Shown: piece by piece, positions 1 to 6,858 of the stretch
How positions within the stretch are numbered: position 1 is the stretch's first letter
Layout of the letters: every line of letters begins with the position of its first letter
Source: Clostridiales bacterium
GTDB taxonomy: Bacteria; Bacillota; Clostridia; Oscillospirales; Oscillospiraceae
DNA length: 12,135 nucleotides
Assembly: GCA_019423635.1 (NCBI GenBank)
Contig: JAHZBA010000052.1
Coordinates: 1-12,135 of the forward strand
Reading direction: 5' to 3'
Made by a program: the position numbers and the translations under genes
The notes under the pieces: model-generated
What the model was told of the DNA's origin: nothing
What the model saw: only the letters and a program-made list of their open reading frames with translations
The model's database searches: none

Positions 1-384
1 AACCAGCTCAAGACCATGCAGGAGGACGGCACCTTCGACATGCTGCCCAAGAAGGAAGTCATGAAGCACCTGGGCGAGATCGCCAAGCTGGAGAAGTACC
101 TGGGCGGCGTGAAGGAAATGAAGAAGCTGCCCGGCGCCCTGTTCATCGTGGACACCCGCAAGGAGCGCAACGCCATCGCCGAGGCCCACAAGCTGGGCAT
201 TCCCGTGGTGGCCATCGCCGACACCAACTGCGATCCCGATGAGATCGACTACGTGATCCCCGGCAACGACGACGCCATCCGCGCCATCAAGCTGATCTCT
301 TCCATCATGGCCAACGCCATGCTGGAGGGCAAGCAGGGCGAGCAGATGGAAGAGGCTGCCGAGACCGCTGAGACGGCGGAGTAA
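1..384 (+). CDS. rpsB: Ribosomal protein S2 (3' part, start lies before the window)
   Basis: This is the C-terminal part of small-subunit ribosomal protein S2; the frame is already open at base 1 and 127 codons are visible before TAA at 382-384. S2 is a late-assembling protein of the 30S subunit, and it helps recruit S1, whose gene lies at the far end of this window. The visible part carries typical S2 features: the EDGTF-(D/E) and LPKKE segment near the left edge, the LPGALFIVDTRKE segment, the GIPVVAIADTNCDPD loop, and the PGNDDAIRAIKLI helix. It ends in a low-complexity acidic tail (EEAAETAETAE). Codon use is strongly G/C-ending, as expected for a highly expressed gene. tsf follows 47 bp downstream, the usual rpsB-tsf order. 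The N-terminal half, including the promoter, is not visible. Identity is essentially certain. Confidence 0.97.
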   Translation, partial: NQLKTMQEDGTFDMLPKKEVMKHLGEIAKLEKYLGGVKEMKKLPGALFIVDTRKERNAIAEAHKLGIPVVAIADTNCDPDEIDYVIPGNDDAIRAIKLISSIMANAMLEGKQGEQMEEAAETAETAE

Positions 385-431
385 TTGCAACTCCTTTGCC
401 GGATACGATATCATAACTGGAGGAAAAAAGA

Positions 432-1349
432 ATGGCTTTTACAGCTGCTGACGTAAAGAACCTGCGCGAGATGACCGGCGTGGGCATGATGGACTGCAAG
501 AAGGCTCTGACGGAGTCTGACGGAAATATGGAGAAGGCCGTGGAGTGGCTGCGGGAGAAGGGCATGGCCGCCTCCGCCAAGAAGGCCGGCCGCATCGCCG
601 CCGAGGGCATGGCCTATGCCGCCGTCATTGACGGCGTGGGCGTGGTGGTCGAGGTCAACGCCGAGACCGATTTCGTGGGCAAGAACGAGAAGTTTGTGGA
701 CTTCGTCAAGGGCGTGGCCGCCACCGTGGCCAAGGAGAATCCCGCCGACATGGATGCCCTCATGGAGTGCAAGTACAACGGCACTGATCTGACCGTGACC
801 CAGCAGCAGCAGGAGATGGTGCTGGTCATCGGCGAGAACATCAAGGTCCGCCGCTTCGCCCGCTTCGGCGAGGGTGTGTCCGTGGCCTATGTCCACGCCG
901 GCGGCAAGATCGGCGTGCTGGTGAATCTGGAGACCGATCTGCCCGCCGAGAAGGTGGAGGAGGCCGGCAAGGACGCCGCCATGCAGATTGCCGCCCTGAA
1001 CCCCCGCTTCTGGGATAAGTCCCAGGTGACCCAGGAGGTCCTGGACGAGGAGAAGAAGATCATGATGGCCCAGATGGAGAACGATCCCAAGATGGCCGGC
1101 AAGCCTGAGCAGGTCCGGGAGAAGATCGTCATGGGCAAGCTGAATAAGTTCTACTCCGAGAACTGCCTGCTGCAGCAGGAGTTCGTGAAGGATGGCAGCA
1201 TGACCGTGGGCAAGTATCTGGAGTCCGCCGCCAAGGCCCTGGGCGGCAGCATCACCTTCAAGAATGCCGTCCGCTTTGAGAAGGGCGAGGGCATCGAGAA
1301 GAAGCAGGAGAACTTTGCCGCGGAGATCGCCTCCATGGTGAAGGGCTGA
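432..1349 (+). CDS. tsf: Translation elongation factor Ts
   Basis: EF-Ts (305 aa) is the guanine-nucleotide exchange factor that regenerates EF-Tu-GTP in the cytoplasm. The N-terminal UBA-like domain is at residues about 1-52, with the family signature LREMTGVGMMDCKKAL. It is followed by the conserved TDFV segment (residues 79-82) and the NEKFVDFV helix that contact EF-Tu. The C-terminal core has the paired dimerisation-type repeats (VLVIGENIKVRRF, GVSVAYVHAGGKIGVLVNLE, the second half around LNPRFWDKSQV and LLQQEFVKD). Length is normal for Firmicutes. The ATG at 432 is preceded by GGAGG at 419-423, an 8-nt spacing. The gene follows rpsB and is closed by an intrinsic terminator at 1420-1462, so rpsB-tsf probably forms a transcription unit of its own. 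In many Firmicutes pyrH and frr follow; here they do not. Confidence 0.98.
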   Translation: MAFTAADVKNLREMTGVGMMDCKKALTESDGNMEKAVEWLREKGMAASAKKAGRIAAEGMAYAAVIDGVGVVVEVNAETDFVGKNEKFVDFVKGVAATVAKENPADMDALMECKYNGTDLTVTQQQQEMVLVIGENIKVRRFARFGEGVSVAYVHAGGKIGVLVNLETDLPAEKVEEAGKDAAMQIAALNPRFWDKSQVTQEVLDEEKKIMMAQMENDPKMAGKPEQVREKIVMGKLNKFYSENCLLQQEFVKDGSMTVGKYLESAAKALGGSITFKNAVRFEKGEGIEKKQENFAAEIASMVKG

Positions 1350-1419
1350 TTCCCGGCTTGACGCCTGCAAGGTCCTCCCGCTCCGGTGCGGCCGTACCGG
1401 GGGGATGTGGTAAAACAGC

Positions 1420-1462
1420 AGAGTCCGGAGTGATTCCTTGTGGATTGCTCCGGACTCTTTTT
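1420..1462 (+). terminator. Intrinsic terminator after tsf
   Basis: A perfect 11-bp inverted repeat pairs AGAGTCCGGAG (1420-1430) with CTCCGGACTCT (1448-1458) across a 17-nt loop, followed directly by a run of Ts (1458-1462). It lies 70 bp past the tsf stop and before the promoter at 1616, so it fits the end of rpsB-tsf. A weaker hairpin (CCGGT 1383-1387 with ACCGG 1396-1400) precedes it and lacks a T tract. Confidence 0.9.
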
Positions 1463-1615
1463 ATACCTTGTCACCCGAAGTCTCCTGTTGTGATTTGGGC
1501 GCTGGGTGGAGGAAGAGCGGACGCCTAATGGAGAGGACAAAACCACGGACCCCCCGACCGGCCGTCTGCACGCTGGCAGGGACTCCTTGCCGGGATGCTT
1601 TTGCGCCGATTTTCC
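1463..1615. other. Intergenic DNA with no recognised gene
   Basis: This is the middle of the 328-bp gap between tsf and the M50 peptidase gene, between the terminator and the promoter. I see no credible coding signal, tRNA or conserved RNA motif. A small stem (1576-1592, GGCAGGG pairing with CCTTGCC with one G-U) is not followed by Ts. Short open frames here have no ribosome-binding site and no recognisable product. Confidence 0.6.
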
Positions 1616-1644
1616 TTGTATTTCCTGGAGAGATTTGATATAAT
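1616..1644 (+). promoter_or_regulatory. Sigma-A-type promoter for the M50-scpAB-rluB unit
   Basis: The -10 box is a perfect TATAAT (1639-1644). Exactly 17 bp upstream is TTGTAT (1616-1621), a partial -35 that matches TTGACA in its first three bases. It sits in a locally AT-rich patch 34 bp before the ATG at 1678 and just after the tsf terminator. A strong -10 with a weak -35 suggests moderate constitutive expression or help from an activator. Confidence 0.75.
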
Positions 1645-1677
1645 TACAATATCTGTTGTCTGAATGTGGAGGATGCC

Positions 1678-2337
1678 ATGCTTCCCTACTTGCAGAATTT
1701 ATTCCACGCCCTGGATTTTGCCTCTCTGGGAGACGCCCTGCTGCGGGTGCTGGCTGTCCTGCTGTGTTTGACGGTTCACGAGACCTGCCACGGTCTGGCA
1801 GCCCTGGCTCTGGGGGACCCAACGGCGAAGTCCCGCAGGCGGCTGTCCTTGAATCCCCTGCGGCACATTGACTGGTTCGGCCTGGCCATGATGTTCACCG
1901 TGGGCTTTGGCTGGGCAAAGCCCGTGCCGGTGGACCCCCGGTATTTCCGGCGGCCCAAGCAGGGCATGGCCCTTACGGCGCTGGCGGGTCCGGTCTCCAA
2001 TTTCCTGCTGGCGGTCCTGCTGGTAGGACTCAGTAAGGTGATTTCCCTTTACGCACCCTACACGGAGATCTGGGCGCGGATCTTCGACTTCTGCCTGTAT
2101 TCGGCGGCGCCGCTGTCCATTGGCCTGGGGCTATTCAATCTGCTCCCGATCCCGCCTCTGGACGGGTCCAAGGTGCTGGCGGTCTTTCTGCCGGACAGGG
2201 CCTACGTGCAGCTGATGCGCTATGAGCGCTATGGGATCTTGCTGCTGCTGGCGCTGAGCTGGCTGGGGGTGACCGGCGGGTTCATCGGCAATGCCATTCT
2301 GGGCGTCTACAGCGCCTTGATTCATTTATTTTATTAG
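1678..2337 (+). CDS. Site-2-protease-like M50 family membrane metallopeptidase
   Basis: A polytopic membrane protein of 219 aa with the two hallmark motifs of family M50 intramembrane zinc proteases. HExxH is at residues 34-38 (HETCH) inside a hydrophobic segment, and NLLPIPPLDG is at 154-163, whose Asp162 should be the third zinc ligand. The segment between (GDPTAKSRRRLSLNPLRHID) is typical of the short YwhC/Rip-like bacterial subgroup that lacks a PDZ domain. About five hydrophobic segments are visible. It presumably cuts membrane-embedded substrates; the substrate cannot be inferred. The start is ATG 1678 because GGAGG (1668-1672) lies 5 nt upstream. The upstream in-frame GTG at 1666 overlaps that site, so I reject it. 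This is the first gene of the unit, with scpA 10 bp downstream. The family is certain; the role is unknown. Confidence 0.93.
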   Translation: MLPYLQNLFHALDFASLGDALLRVLAVLLCLTVHETCHGLAALALGDPTAKSRRRLSLNPLRHIDWFGLAMMFTVGFGWAKPVPVDPRYFRRPKQGMALTALAGPVSNFLLAVLLVGLSKVISLYAPYTEIWARIFDFCLYSAAPLSIGLGLFNLLPIPPLDGSKVLAVFLPDRAYVQLMRYERYGILLLLALSWLGVTGGFIGNAILGVYSALIHLFY

Positions 2338-2347
2338 AGGTGTTTTC

Positions 2348-3127
2348 TTGGAAAATCCTGTTTTTAAGCTGGAAAAGGTGGTCCGCTCCAAGTCCGAGGA
2401 GGAAATGCAGGACTTTGAGGGCCCCCTGGACCTGATCCTCTTTCTTTTGGGAAAGAACAAGCTGGAGATTCAGGACATCTCCATTGCTCTGATCTGCGGA
2501 CAGTACCTCAGCTGGCTGGACCGGCGGCAGCAGATGGACCTGGAGGTGGCCAGCGAATTTGTGGCCATGGCCTCCCACCTGGTGTATCTGAAGACCAGGA
2601 TGCTCCTCTCCATGGAGGACGAGGAGACACAGAGCGAGATGGACGCGCTGCTCCAGTCCCTGGAGGAGCGGAGGCGGGGAGAGAGCTACGGCCGGGTCAA
2701 GCAGCTGGCGGCCCGTTTGGGCCCTATGTCGGAGTTTGGCCGGAATGTCGTCACCCGGAACCCCGAGCCGGTGAAGCGGGGGAAGATCTACGAGTACGAC
2801 CAGGAGCGGGCGGATTTGCTGCTGGCGCTGGCGGAGATTCGGAACCGGATGGAGCGGGCGGCGCCGCCGCCGAAAAGCGCCTTTCAGGAGATCGTGCAGC
2901 ACGAGCCCTACCCGGTGGAACACAAGGCGGCAGAGATTCTGCGGCGGCTGAAAGAACACGGCATCACCCGCTTCCGGCTGCTGTTTCAGGGCAACCGGAG
3001 CCGCAGTGAGGTGGTGGCCACCTTCCTGGCGGTGCTGGAGCTGTGCCGGGCCCATGTGCTGCGTCTGGCGGGGTCCGAGACGGACTGCACGGTCCGTCAG
3101 GTGAGCGAGGAGCGTGCCACGTGGTGA
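2348..3127 (+). CDS. scpA: Segregation and condensation protein ScpA (kleisin)
   Basis: ScpA (259 aa) is the kleisin that bridges the SMC head domains and binds ScpB in the bacterial condensin, which organises and segregates chromosomes on the nucleoid. The N-terminal kleisin signature FEGPLDLILFLL starts at residue 23 and is followed by NKLEIQDI. The central part is charged and helical, including LVYLKTRMLL. The C-terminal winged-helix that contacts an SMC head spans roughly residues 185-248 (HKAAEILRRLKEHG...EVVATFLAVLEL). The chosen start is TTG 2348, with AGAGGTG (2336-2342) at good spacing and overlapping the upstream stop. An internal ATG at 2405 lies only 2 nt after a GGAGG and is too close. 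scpB follows 11 bp later, the usual pairing; smc is not in the window. Confidence 0.96.
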   Translation: MENPVFKLEKVVRSKSEEEMQDFEGPLDLILFLLGKNKLEIQDISIALICGQYLSWLDRRQQMDLEVASEFVAMASHLVYLKTRMLLSMEDEETQSEMDALLQSLEERRRGESYGRVKQLAARLGPMSEFGRNVVTRNPEPVKRGKIYEYDQERADLLLALAEIRNRMERAAPPPKSAFQEIVQHEPYPVEHKAAEILRRLKEHGITRFRLLFQGNRSRSEVVATFLAVLELCRAHVLRLAGSETDCTVRQVSEERATW

Positions 3128-3138
3128 GAGGAGCTGCT

Positions 3139-3786
3139 TTGGAGACACAGGATATGCGGGAGATCGAGGCCGCAGTGGAGGGGATTCTCTTTGCCTCCGG
3201 CGAACCGGTTCATGTGGATCGGATCTGTCTTGCCCTGGAGCTGGACCGGTCTACGGCGGAGCGGGTGCTGCAAAAGCTGATGGACTACTACTCCTACGAG
3301 CGGAGGGGAATCCGCCTGCTGCGGATCGAGGACAGCTGGCAGCTGTGCTCCGCGCCGGACTACGCCGACGCCATCCGGCGGGCCTTTGAGATCCGAAAGC
3401 CCGCAAAGCTCAGCCAGCCGGCCCTGGAGGTATTGACCATCATCGCCTATAATCAGCCCACCACCCGGGCCCATGTGGACCAGATCCGGGGCGTGGACAG
3501 CGCCTATACCATCGGACTGCTGCTGGAGCGCAAGCTTATTGAGGAGTGCGGCCGGCTGCAGGTGCCGGGCCGGCCCCGGCTGTACCGGACCACCAGGCAG
3601 TTTCTGCGGGCCTTCCACCTCACCAGTCTGGAGGACCTGCCGGAGCCGCCGGATATGGGCGGCGAGGGACAGATGCGCCTCAGCGACAGCGGCGAGATCA
3701 TAGACCCTGCGGAGGAGGCGGAGATCACCGGCGCAGATTCGCCGGAGGAGGCGGATTTTCCGGAGGCAAAGGCGGAGGAGCCGTGA
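3139..3786 (+). CDS. scpB: Segregation and condensation protein ScpB
   Basis: ScpB (about 215 aa) dimerises and binds the middle of ScpA in the SMC-ScpAB complex. Two winged-helix domains are visible. The first starts at EIEAAVEGILFASGEPV and runs through ERRGIRLLRIEDSWQLCSAP. The second contains LSQPALEVLTIIAYNQPTTRAHVDQIRG and the conserved GRPRLYRTT. The last roughly 45 residues are an acidic, low-complexity tail rich in Glu and Ala. The start is uncertain. TTG 3139 is favoured because AGAGGAG (3127-3133) is 5 nt upstream. GTG 3121 and GTG 3124 (the latter overlapping the scpA stop as GTGA) and ATG 3154 are also in frame. All options leave both domains intact. The tight link to scpA suggests matched synthesis of the two partners. 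Confidence 0.95.
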   Translation: METQDMREIEAAVEGILFASGEPVHVDRICLALELDRSTAERVLQKLMDYYSYERRGIRLLRIEDSWQLCSAPDYADAIRRAFEIRKPAKLSQPALEVLTIIAYNQPTTRAHVDQIRGVDSAYTIGLLLERKLIEECGRLQVPGRPRLYRTTRQFLRAFHLTSLEDLPEPPDMGGEGQMRLSDSGEIIDPAEEAEITGADSPEEADFPEAKAEEP

Positions 3787-3812
3787 GGCGGCCATAGAGG
3801 GGAGGGAGTTCG

Positions 3813-4442
3813 TTGCTCTGGCTGTGGATTTTGGGCATCCTGGCGGCGCTGATCGTGCTGCTGTGCCTGACCCGGGTGGGCGCCTGGGTGACGCTGGCGG
3901 ATGGAACGGCCGCAGTGGATGTGACGGTCTCCCTGTTCCATATCCGGGTATTTCCCGGAAAGGAGACCGTGAAAAAAGCGGAAAAGCAGACAGAGGAGGC
4001 GGCGGAGAAGACCAAAAAGAAGCTCCCGAAGCCCACGTTTGCAGACATCCGGGAGGCGGCGGAGATGCTGTGGCCTCCGCTGAAGCGGGCTCTGGGGCGG
4101 ACCCGCCGGGGCATTTTGGTAAAGCCGCTGACTCTGCGCGTGACGTTGGGCGGCGCGGAGGACCCCGCCGGGGTGGCGCAGCTGTACGGATGGCTGCAGG
4201 CGGCCGTCTGGACGGGAATGCCCCAGGCGGAGCGGCTTCTGGAGATCCGGAACCCGGCAATTCATGTGGGACTGGATTTTGACGCGCCGGAGACCCGGGT
4301 GCAGGGCGTGGTGGGAGTTTCCATCCGCATTGGAACACTGCTGGCGGTGGCCTTTGGCGTGGGAATCCCGGCCCTTCGGTGGTTTTTACGGTTCAGAAAG
4401 CGGCAGAAAAAGGCTAAGCGGCCGGCAGAGGCCGCCGCGTGA
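3813..4442 (+). CDS. DUF2953 membrane protein (YtfI-like)
   Basis: A 209-aa protein with an N-terminal membrane helix (about residues 2-20, LWLWILGILAALIVLLCL), a short beta-type segment, and a charged Lys/Glu/Ala region (about 50-75). A second domain contains KPLTLRVTLGGAEDPAGVAQLYGWL, and a C-terminal hydrophobic segment (about 172-192) ends in a basic tail. The order of parts and the GxxDPAxxAxxYG-like segment fit DUF2953. The immediate neighbour YtfJ supports this, since ytfI (DUF2953) and ytfJ are adjacent in Bacillus subtilis. The biochemical function is not known; a sporulation or envelope role is inferred only from the neighbour. The start is TTG 3813, with GGAGG at 3801-3805 and a 7-nt spacing. 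The family call is fairly confident. Confidence 0.82.
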   Translation: MLWLWILGILAALIVLLCLTRVGAWVTLADGTAAVDVTVSLFHIRVFPGKETVKKAEKQTEEAAEKTKKKLPKPTFADIREAAEMLWPPLKRALGRTRRGILVKPLTLRVTLGGAEDPAGVAQLYGWLQAAVWTGMPQAERLLEIRNPAIHVGLDFDAPETRVQGVVGVSIRIGTLLAVAFGVGIPALRWFLRFRKRQKKAKRPAEAAA

Positions 4443-4457
4443 GAAAGGATGGAACAT

Positions 4458-4844
4458 ATGGAAAACGAGAAAAAGAACCCCCTGAGCGAGCTGATGCACT
4501 CTGCCATGGAGAAGGTTCACGAGATGGTGGACACCAACACCATCGTCGGGCAGCCTATCTCCACGCCGGACGGGGTGACGCTGATTCCCATCTCCAAGGT
4601 CTCCTTCGGCTTCGGCAGCGGCGGCGGAGATTACGGGAAGGTACAGACCAGGGGCTTTGGCGGCGGCGCCGGCGGCGGCGTGAAGATTGACCCGGTGGCT
4701 TTTCTGGTGGTGAAGGACGGTCTGGTCCGGGTGATTCCTGTGGCGACGCCGCCGGTGAGCACGGTGGACCGCATTGTGGAGATGACGCCGGACCTCATGG
4801 ATAAGGTGGAGAAATATTTCGACAAGAAGAAAGAAACGCCGTAA
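4458..4844 (+). CDS. ytfJ: YtfJ/GerW family sporulation protein
   Basis: A small soluble protein of 128 aa. It follows the YtfJ (GerW) family end to end: an N-terminal helix (ELMHSAMEKVHEMVD), the NTIVGQPISTPDG segment, ISKVSFGFGSGGGDYG, a glycine-rich stretch (GFGGGAGGGV), PVAFLVV, and a C-terminal helix (IVEMTPDLMDKVEKYF). In Bacillus subtilis this family is needed for proper spore germination, so it is the best hint in the window that the organism forms spores, or descends from one that did. Some non-sporulating clostridia also keep it. ATG 4458 is preferred because AAAGGA (4444-4449) is 8 nt upstream. ATG 4449 would abut its own ribosome-binding site. It is 15 bp from the YtfI-like gene. 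Confidence 0.93.
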   Translation: MENEKKNPLSELMHSAMEKVHEMVDTNTIVGQPISTPDGVTLIPISKVSFGFGSGGGDYGKVQTRGFGGGAGGGVKIDPVAFLVVKDGLVRVIPVATPPVSTVDRIVEMTPDLMDKVEKYFDKKKETP

Positions 4845-4858
4845 GCGGGGGTATACTA

Positions 4859-4887
4859 CCATCACTTGTGAAGGAAAGAAGTGATGG
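4859..4887 (+). promoter_or_regulatory. Hairpin directly before the carboxypeptidase start
   Basis: CCATCACTT (4859-4867) pairs perfectly with AAGTGATGG (4879-4887) over an 11-nt loop. The loop GTGAAGGAAAG contains the only purine-rich Shine-Dalgarno-like sequence near the GTG start at 4891. No T tract follows, so it is not a standard terminator. It may tune translation of the carboxypeptidase relative to ytfJ, or act as a processing site. The inverted repeat is seen directly; the role is inferred. Confidence 0.5.
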
Positions 4888-4890
4888 GAT

Positions 4891-5979
4891 GTGGTGAAGC
4901 GGATTGCCGCGTGTCTGACGGCGCTGCTGGTGTGGCTGTTCCCCCTGGAGGCCGGCGCGGTCTCCACCTCCGCCTCGGCGGTGATTCTGGTGGACGCTGC
5001 CAGCGGCCGGGTGCTGTATGAGCGCAACGCGGACGCCAAAATGCTGATTGCCAGCACCACCAAGATCATGACAGCCCTGGTGGCAATCCGGCAGGGAAAT
5101 TTGGCCGATACGGTGAAGGTCAGCCAGAAGGCGGCGTATACGGAGGGCTCCTCCATGTACCTCAAGGAGGGGGAGACCCTGACGCTGGAGACGCTGCTCT
5201 ACGGGCTGATGCTTTGCTCCGGCAACGACGCCGCCGTGGCCATCGCCGAGCATATCGGCGGCAGCGAGGCGGGGTTTGCCAGGCTGATGAACGAGACGGC
5301 GGCGGAGCTTGGAATGGACCACACCTCCTTTGCCAATCCCAACGGGCTGGACCATGAACAGCACTACTCCACGGCCCGGGACATGGCGGTGCTGGCGTGT
5401 GCCGCCATGGAGAATGAGACCCTGGCCCGGATCGTCTCCACCCGTACGGTGACCATCGGCGGGCGGACCATGACGAACCACAACAAGCTCCTGGGTTACA
5501 TGGAGGGCTGTATCGGCCTGAAGACCGGCTACACCAAGGCGGCGGGCCGCACGCTGGTCAGCTGTGCGGAGCGAAACGGCCAGCGCCTGGTGGCGGTGAC
5601 GCTCCAGGACGGCAACGACTGGGCGGATCATCAGGCCCTGTACGCCTACGGCTTTTCCACCTATCCTGCGAAACGTCTGGCATCCCTGGGACAGGAGGTG
5701 GACCGCGGGGCGGTACAGGGCGGGATTCAGCGCTCCGTGCCCCTGGTAGCGGCGGAGAGCTTTGCCTGGCCCGCCGCAGAGGGGGAGTCCTTCCGGACGG
5801 AGATCCAGCTGGACAGTCCGCTGGCAGCGCCGCTGGCCGCCGGAACGAGGGTTGGCGAGGCGGTGTTCACCCTGAACGGTCGGGAAATCGGCCGGGTGGG
5901 GCTGCTGTGCGGCCAGTACGTGGCGCCCCGCGTGGAGTCCGCCATGGGAACGTTGAAACTGGGAATGGAGCGGGAATAG
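4891..5979 (+). CDS. Secreted D-Ala-D-Ala carboxypeptidase (DacF/DacB-type PBP, S11 family)
   Basis: A low-molecular-weight penicillin-binding protein of 362 aa that trims the terminal D-Ala from peptidoglycan stem peptides outside the membrane. A signal peptide is visible (KR at 3-4, hydrophobic 5-19, likely cleavage after AGA at about 23). The catalytic triad of motifs is complete: STTK at 55-58 with nucleophile Ser55, SGN at 110-112, and KTG at 211-213. A beta-rich PBP5-like C-terminal domain follows from about residue 245. The chain ends soon after that domain, and I see no clear C-terminal amphipathic anchor, so membrane attachment is uncertain. The DacF and DacB relatives act in spore cortex or vegetative wall maturation; which applies here cannot be told. 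The start is GTG 4891 (or GTG 4894), with a weak ribosome-binding site overlapped by a hairpin. It sits between ytfJ and rluB. Confidence 0.93.
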   Translation: MVKRIAACLTALLVWLFPLEAGAVSTSASAVILVDAASGRVLYERNADAKMLIASTTKIMTALVAIRQGNLADTVKVSQKAAYTEGSSMYLKEGETLTLETLLYGLMLCSGNDAAVAIAEHIGGSEAGFARLMNETAAELGMDHTSFANPNGLDHEQHYSTARDMAVLACAAMENETLARIVSTRTVTIGGRTMTNHNKLLGYMEGCIGLKTGYTKAAGRTLVSCAERNGQRLVAVTLQDGNDWADHQALYAYGFSTYPAKRLASLGQEVDRGAVQGGIQRSVPLVAAESFAWPAAEGESFRTEIQLDSPLAAPLAAGTRVGEAVFTLNGREIGRVGLLCGQYVAPRVESAMGTLKLGMERE

Positions 5980-6042
5980 GGGATACGGCGAGCCGCCGGT
6001 TTCCCCTTCCGCAGGGCAGTGCGCAGCAAGGAGCCTAGACAT

Positions 6043-6753
6043 ATGGAAGAGCGTGTGCAAAAGCTGCTCTCCGCCGCGGGGGTCTGTTCCCGCCGGGCGG
6101 CGGAGGGCTACATCACAGCCGGCCGGGTGACGGTAAACGGCAGTCCGGTCTCTCTGGGGCAGCGGGCTGATCCGGACCGGGACGAGATTCTGGTAGACGG
6201 GAGACCGCTGGGGGAAGCGGCGAGGAAGCTCTACCTCATGCTGAACAAGCCCAGGGGGTTTGTGACCACCCTCTCCGACGAGAAGGGGAGAAGGACCGCC
6301 GCGGACCTGGTGCGCAGCTGCGGCGCGCGGGTCTGGCCGGTGGGCCGGCTGGACATGGACTCCGAGGGGCTGCTGCTGATGACCAATGACGGAGCGCTGA
6401 CCCACCGTCTGCTGCACCCGGCCGGAGAGGTGGAGAAGGTCTATCAGGTGGATCTCTACGGCCCTGTGGCCGGTGCGGCAGCGCGGCTGGCGGCCTTGAC
6501 GGAGCTGGACGGGGAGCCCATCCGCCCCGCCCGGGTGGAGGTGCTGCGGCAGACCGGGCAGACAGCGGTGATGCAGATCACGATCCACGAGGGGAAGAAC
6601 CGCCAGATCCGGCGGATGTGCGATGCCTGCGGCCTGACGGTGAAGCGGCTGCGGCGGGTGCGGGAGCACACACTGGAGCTGGGGGATCTGCCGGCGGGGC
6701 AGTGGCGGTATCTGACAGCGGAGGAGACGGCGGCCCTGCAAAAGACCCTGTGA
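6043..6753 (+). CDS. rluB: 23S rRNA pseudouridine synthase, RluB/RsuA type
   Basis: A 236-aa enzyme of the RsuA/RluB/E/F group that isomerises a uridine of ribosomal RNA to pseudouridine. An N-terminal S4 RNA-binding domain spans about residues 2-60 (RVQKLLSAAGVCSRRAAE...GRVTVNG). The catalytic motif is GRLDMDSEGLLLMTNDG, with the active Asp at 104. The C-terminal motif EGKNRQIRRMCDACG is also intact. Substrate assignment within the family (RluB against 16S-specific RsuA) rests on overall length and on rluB normally lying near scpAB in Firmicutes. The start is ATG 6043, with AAGGAG at 6028-6033. An in-frame GTG at 6019 has no comparable site. It is the last gene of the unit; the terminator stem begins inside its stop codon. 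Confidence 0.94.
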   Translation: MEERVQKLLSAAGVCSRRAAEGYITAGRVTVNGSPVSLGQRADPDRDEILVDGRPLGEAARKLYLMLNKPRGFVTTLSDEKGRRTAADLVRSCGARVWPVGRLDMDSEGLLLMTNDGALTHRLLHPAGEVEKVYQVDLYGPVAGAAARLAALTELDGEPIRPARVEVLRQTGQTAVMQITIHEGKNRQIRRMCDACGLTVKRLRRVREHTLELGDLPAGQWRYLTAEETAALQKTL

Positions 6754-6782
6754 GGTGCGGAGAGACTCCGCACCTCTTTTTT
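6752..6782 (+). terminator. Intrinsic terminator at the rluB stop
   Basis: GAGGTGCGGAG (6752-6762) pairs perfectly with CTCCGCACCTC (6766-6776) over a 3-nt AGA loop, followed by six Ts (6777-6782). The stem starts at the second base of the rluB TGA. It separates the M50-to-rluB unit from the regulator gene's own promoter 33 bp later. Confidence 0.94.
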
Positions 6783-6814
6783 GCAGGATTTTGGGATGTG
6801 CTTGCAAAAATCCT

Positions 6815-6842
6815 TTGATTTTTCGGGAGAGTGTGGTACACT
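6815..6842 (+). promoter_or_regulatory. Extended -10 promoter for the regulator-cmk-ispH unit
   Basis: TTGATT (6815-6820) lies 16 bp before TACACT (6837-6842), which is preceded by TG-N (6834-6836), the extended -10 element. It sits in an AT-rich patch just after the rluB terminator. The start site would be near 6849, giving a leader of about 220 nt before the GTG at 7071. Confidence 0.65.
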
Positions 6843-6858
6843 ATAGGCAGTCGGTTTG

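Noticed and set aside
411..1370. Minus-strand open frame of 319 codons opposite tsf
   Set aside because: It is the mirror of a strongly biased, highly expressed gene: a low-complexity Leu/His/Gly product with no domain and no convincing start.
1376..1404. First imperfect hairpin after tsf as the terminator
   Set aside because: The stem is short (CCGGT/ACCGG) and no T tract follows; the 11-bp stem at 1420-1458 is clearly better.
3097..4338. Minus-strand open frame of 413 codons opposite scpB and the YtfI-like gene
   Set aside because: It is a Pro/Arg/Ser-rich shadow with no domain or ribosome-binding site.
4795..6807. A very long minus-strand open frame (670 codons) opposite the carboxypeptidase and rluB genes
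   Set aside because: Its translation is rich in His, Gln, Pro, Arg and Leu with no recognisable domain. It lies antisense to two genes with complete catalytic motifs. Long antisense frames are expected in GC-rich coding DNA.
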